NCBI RefSeq assembly: GCF_003171515.1
Contig: NC_089391.1
Location: 2,790,001 to 2,854,000 of the forward strand
Source: Pyrenophora tritici-repentis
Taxonomy: Eukaryota; Ascomycota; Dothideomycetes; Pleosporales; Pleosporaceae
Length of the DNA stretch: 64,000 nucleotides
Reading direction: 5' to 3'
Shown here: positions 60,801-64,000 of the stretch, in pieces
How positions within the stretch are numbered: the stretch's first letter is position 1
Layout: each line of letters opens with the position of its first letter
Position numbers and translations under genes: made by a program
The notes under the pieces: generated by a model
The model's input: only the letters and a program-made list of their open reading frames with translations
The model's database searches: none
Told to the model about the DNA's origin: nothing

Positions 60801-62634
60801 CCCAGCGAAAAGACGATTCAGAGGACAATCAGTATCGACATGCTTTCTTGATCCTAGAGCCGAAGCGCAAAGACTCCTCAAGCTTAGTTCGCCATGTTCT
60901 ATGTGCCGAAAACGACGAAGAGCGAGACGCTTGGGTCGAAGCTCTTCTGCACCATGTTGAGATACTAGAAGAAAGCTCCCCACAAGAAGTTCGTGCTCCC
61001 AGTGCGCCACGCGTTCAAAAACAACAGGCCAGCCAAGATTCGACGCGGTCCCAGCGTAGGGAAAGCCCGGATTTAGCAGAGCAAAGCCGCACACAGGGCA
61101 TCAGCTATGATGACACTGTTGCAGCCCAAGCTCCAGTCCACGGCCCCAACCATCGCGATACACTGAGGGAGAAGCCTTCGCGAGGGTCACCAAAAGACAA
61201 TGGCTTCTTGCAAGATATGTCCGGACATTATCCCTCCATTTCTGGTCCTAGCAATGGAACCCCTATCAAGGACGCTGAAAGCTGGGGTGCTAAATTGCCG
61301 TCAGGCCCCACGGCGGTCAAGGACAAAAAGCGAAGCATATTCGGATTTAGAGGTCGCGGCTCAAACGATCTCGTGCCTGTTCAAGTGCAAGCGCCACTGA
61401 AGCCCCCTGTCGAGCAACGCATGCCTGCTAATCGCAGCATTTTCGGCATTCCGCTCATGGAAGCCGTGGAATATACCCAGCCTGACGCTCGTGTTGCGTT
61501 GCCAGCCGTCGTGTACAGGTGCTTGGAGTATCTCCGAGCGAAGAAGGCGAGAAGCGAAGAGGGCATCTTTAGGCTCAGTGGATCCAACATTGTTATCAAA
61601 GGATTGCGCGACCGGTTCAACAACGAAGGTGACATCAAGCTCTTGGAAGGAGAGTACTACGACGTCCATGCCGTGGCTTCGCTGCTCAAACTGTACTTGC
61701 GAGAATTACCCGCCTCTGTCCTAACTCGAGAACTGCATCTTGACTTTCTCAAGGTTCTCGGTGAGTCCCTATTCGGAACTAGCTTCAATGGTTCATGTAC
61801 TGACGTATTGCAGATATGGATGAGCGCAGCAAGAAGATTCAGAGCTTCAATGTCCTTGTGCACAGGCTTCCTAAGAACAACTTTGAGTTACTACGTCACC
61901 TGTCGTCGTTTCTCATCGAGATTGTTGACAACTCCGAGGTGAACAAGATGACGGTGCGAAATGTCGGCATCGTGTTTGCGCCGACGCTCAACATTCCAGC
62001 ACCGCTGATCTCGTTCTTCTTGACCGATTTCACGGACATCTTTGGCATGGCACTCGACGAGGCCAGCTCACCCATCCACGAGATCCGGAATGACTCGTAT
62101 GTGTCTGACGACGTGGCAATTCGATCCCCTCGTCGACAAATGTTCTCGGAAGTCCCGACGCCTTCATACAACGAGACGACATTCAACCAGCGTATGGAAC
62201 GACCACCCCCTTCGTTTCAAGGTGGACGCAGTGCTCCAAATTACCCACCCCCTCAACCCCCACAACAACAACAACAACAACAGCAGCAGCAGCAGCAGCA
62301 GCAGCAACGGTATCACCAGAGTCAACAAAGTGGTTATGAATCCGGTTTTGTGTCCACGCGGCCGACGTATGAAGCGCCACCTTACGAGCAGCCATACCGT
62401 CAAGGAGAGGGCTATGGTAGCCTAAATGGTGCAGTACAGAGTAGCAGTAGCCGAGAGCAACGGCAGCGGAAACGCGAGAGTGGCATGCTACTCATGAACA
62501 TGGGCATGGGTGGACACCGCAAAGGGTCGAGCAGTTCGGGCACCAGCAACTATCGTGGAGAGGCACGGATGGATGGGCGAATGAACGCTCGACACAACCC
62601 TTTAATGGTACGGGAAGAGACGGCATTTGACTGA
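57881..62634 (+). CDS. BEM3: PX-PH-RhoGAP protein, BEM3 type
   Basis: Exons are 57881-61760 and 61814-62634, joined over a 53-nt phase-1 intron (GTGAGT...CTGACGTATTGCAG), giving 1566 residues. A long Ser/Pro-rich N-terminus with a short coiled coil (WRLVEKQRSMVIGLQKDLE) leads to a PX domain (IQVKVFSSRLRPSRLS, DARRVALNQYMDTVLETP), a PH domain (KEGYLTKRGKNFGGWKARFF ... ERDAWVEALLHHVE) and a RhoGAP domain. The RhoGAP has the arginine finger in EEGIFRLSGS and the core KLYLRELPASVL, then NKMTVRNVGIVFAPTL. Yeast Bem3 has the same order and stimulates GTP hydrolysis by Cdc42 at sites of polarised growth. The C-terminus has a polyglutamine tract and a basic Gly/Met-rich tail. The start is the second ATG of the frame, in better context. 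Confidence 0.94.
62263..62307 (+). repeat. CAA/CAG repeat encoding 15 glutamines in BEM3
   Basis: Six CAA codons, eight CAG codons and one CAA in a row lie in the C-terminal tail of the RhoGAP protein, after a Pro-rich stretch. A pure CAG block of this length is prone to length change between isolates. Confidence 0.85.
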
Positions 62635-63314
62635 GCAAGACTCTGGTCTTTTAGACACAGGATTGTGTCGCAATCTACAGACACGTTGTCTAATTTTTGA
62701 TTCTTAATTCAGGGCCACGGACTGGATGTGTGGTTGTTTGGATGGACCATGTACAGAAGAGCGGACGATATTTGGCGTTCTGGATACCCGCCTGCTCGCT
62801 GCAGGCAACTGTATATGGTTTCGGCTTGAGCATTGCAGCGGCGTCGTTTATGTTTTTGTTTTCTTTTGCCGAGATATCCTGATTATTTATTTTTATAGTG
62901 GGTTTTGGTTTGCTTCGTAGCGCGGCGCAAGTCGGATTCCAGCGGTCCAGGGCACGTTCTGGATGCAGTGCTGGGATTTTGGATTTGTACAAGTTTCAAT
63001 AAAACTCGAGTTAAATTCCAGAGTGTGCAAGTTGGAGTGAATTGGCAATGTTTGCACATGTGCAGTTTGACGGTAGCCATGTTCTAGAACACGGGGGTGC
63101 TTTGGCGCTAGCACGGCGAGGGTTGTCCAAGGCTGCTGGGGGTTCGTATCGGCGAAGTGACTTTTGGCCGTGGAATGGGGACGCCAGAATATCGTGAATT
63201 GTGATACGCATCCTTGCTTCTTTGAAACCTTGTAGACGCCCCAGGGCCAATCCGAACCGGGCGCGCAACCAGCACAGGCTTAGTGCGAGCAGTGTCAAGT
63301 GTCGCGCCTTCGTC
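62635..63314 (+). other. Intergenic region between BEM3 and IES1
   Basis: The region holds the BEM3 3' flank and the IES1 promoter. The GTTTTGTTTTC-type T-rich stretches near 62840-62900 look like terminator sequence. No gene is supported. Confidence 0.5.
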
Positions 63315-64000
63315 ATGGCAAACCCTCGCCCTCTACCTTCTCCTCGCGCCGACGAGCCCGACTCCCGCAACAGCCTGCGACACATTCTGGCTGCTGAGCC
63401 GCCGCACACCATGGACGACGCGAAGCCCGACCCCTCGCACGCCAACACGCCTGTGCCCGACGAGAGTGAAGCTGGCCTGGATGCGCCCGACACGCAGCGC
63501 CCGGCCAACGACAGCGACGCTGCAAGGCCCTACTATACTGCCACGACGACGACGACGCGCCGCAACGCAAATGGTAGCGTCTCATCCGTCTACAGCGGCA
63601 ATAAGATTAAGCACCTCAAAAAGGACGACGGTATCCCGCTGTGGCGCAAGGATATTCAGTTCGACTTCCTCAAGCTTGTCTTTGAGGATGACCGCCGCGT
63701 CTTCACCAAGCAGTCGGACAGCACAGGGGGCCATACGTTTGCCGACATCTACCTCGATGCCATGGCCAAGAGCAGCAAGTGCAGCAAGATCCTCAAGGAC
63801 AAGCTGCTCACCGAGCGCCCGGCCGCCATCAACATGGCCATGGTGTGTCTGCTGGTCAACGTCGGCCGTATGAACACGACGCTCAACTTCTTCCCCGAGA
63901 TGCGCGCTCAGCTACGGACCTATCACTCGATCCCCTCGCTCCAAGCCCACCAAGACCCCAATGCCTATAAGCAGCTGCAGGATGCGCCGCGCCTCAAGTC
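63315..64000 (+). CDS. IES1: INO80 chromatin-remodelling complex subunit 1, 5' part
   Basis: The frame opens at the ATG in GTCATGGCAAAC and runs to the window end without a stop, giving 228 visible residues. After a Pro/Asp-rich head come DGIPLWRKDIQFDFLKLVFED, HTFADIYLDAMAKSSKCSKI and NMAMVCLLVNVGRMNTTLNF followed by FPEMRAQLRTYHSIPSLQ, which match the conserved region of ascomycete Ies1. Ies1 is a nuclear accessory subunit of the INO80 remodeller that moves nucleosomes and exchanges H2A.Z. The C-terminal half lies outside the window. Confidence 0.92.
   Translation, partial: MANPRPLPSPRADEPDSRNSLRHILAAEPPHTMDDAKPDPSHANTPVPDESEAGLDAPDTQRPANDSDAARPYYTATTTTTRRNANGSVSSVYSGNKIKHLKKDDGIPLWRKDIQFDFLKLVFEDDRRVFTKQSDSTGGHTFADIYLDAMAKSSKCSKILKDKLLTERPAAINMAMVCLLVNVGRMNTTLNFFPEMRAQLRTYHSIPSLQAHQDPNAYKQLQDAPRLK

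Overview
The window looks like nuclear DNA of a filamentous ascomycete (Pezizomycotina), most likely a dothideomycete of the Pleosporales type. That placement is inference. It rests on short introns (about 40-65 nt) with GT donors and CTAAC/CTGAC-type branch points, dense genes on both strands, several fungal Zn2Cys6 regulators, a DUF7924-type protein, an AA9 polysaccharide monooxygenase with a CBM1 tail, and fungal forms of SDH2, DED1, BEM3 and IES1. I saw no bacterial operons, no CRISPR array, no rRNA or tRNA gene, and no intact transposon.

Left part (1-25 kb): the start of an unknown minus-strand protein cut by the window edge; an S/P/Q-rich unknown protein; SDH2 (succinate dehydrogenase iron-sulfur subunit, three exons); a coiled-coil protein; a large Zn2Cys6 regulator; a short-chain dehydrogenase with two apparent lesions; a Gfo/Idh/MocA oxidoreductase; a DUF7924-like protein; a fungal-N-domain protein with an RD/RE-rich tail; a superoxide-dismutase-like mitoribosomal protein; and a secreted-then-anchored cysteine-rich membrane protein.

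Middle (25-46 kb): a 937-residue ankyrin protein with a three-ankyrin super-repeat; a THOC5-like mRNA-export factor; a 1528-residue SNF2/RING protein of the SHPRH/Irc20 type; an 875-residue regulator with an atypical cysteine cluster; a 736-residue seven-exon Zn2Cys6 regulator; and a small 87-residue protein that only appears after splicing.

Right part (46-64 kb): the AA9 monooxygenase, whose first intron carries AT instead of GT at its donor; the DED1 RNA helicase with an unusually long intron; an ER cyclophilin whose splicing can yield either an HAEL-type tail or a membrane anchor; a mitoribosomal uS13m gene whose first coding exon is just the start codon; a BEM3-type PX-PH-RhoGAP protein with a polyglutamine tract; and the start of the INO80 subunit IES1, cut by the window end.

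These are mostly independent housekeeping and regulatory genes, not a pathway cluster. The cyclophilin and uS13m genes share a short divergent promoter. I found no convincing new multi-gene system. The most informative oddities are single-gene ones: the AA9 donor mutation, the doubly broken dehydrogenase, the two-ended cyclophilin, the ATG-only exon and the ankyrin super-repeat. Exon borders were set by eye from splice signals, reading frame and family similarity, so they need transcript support.
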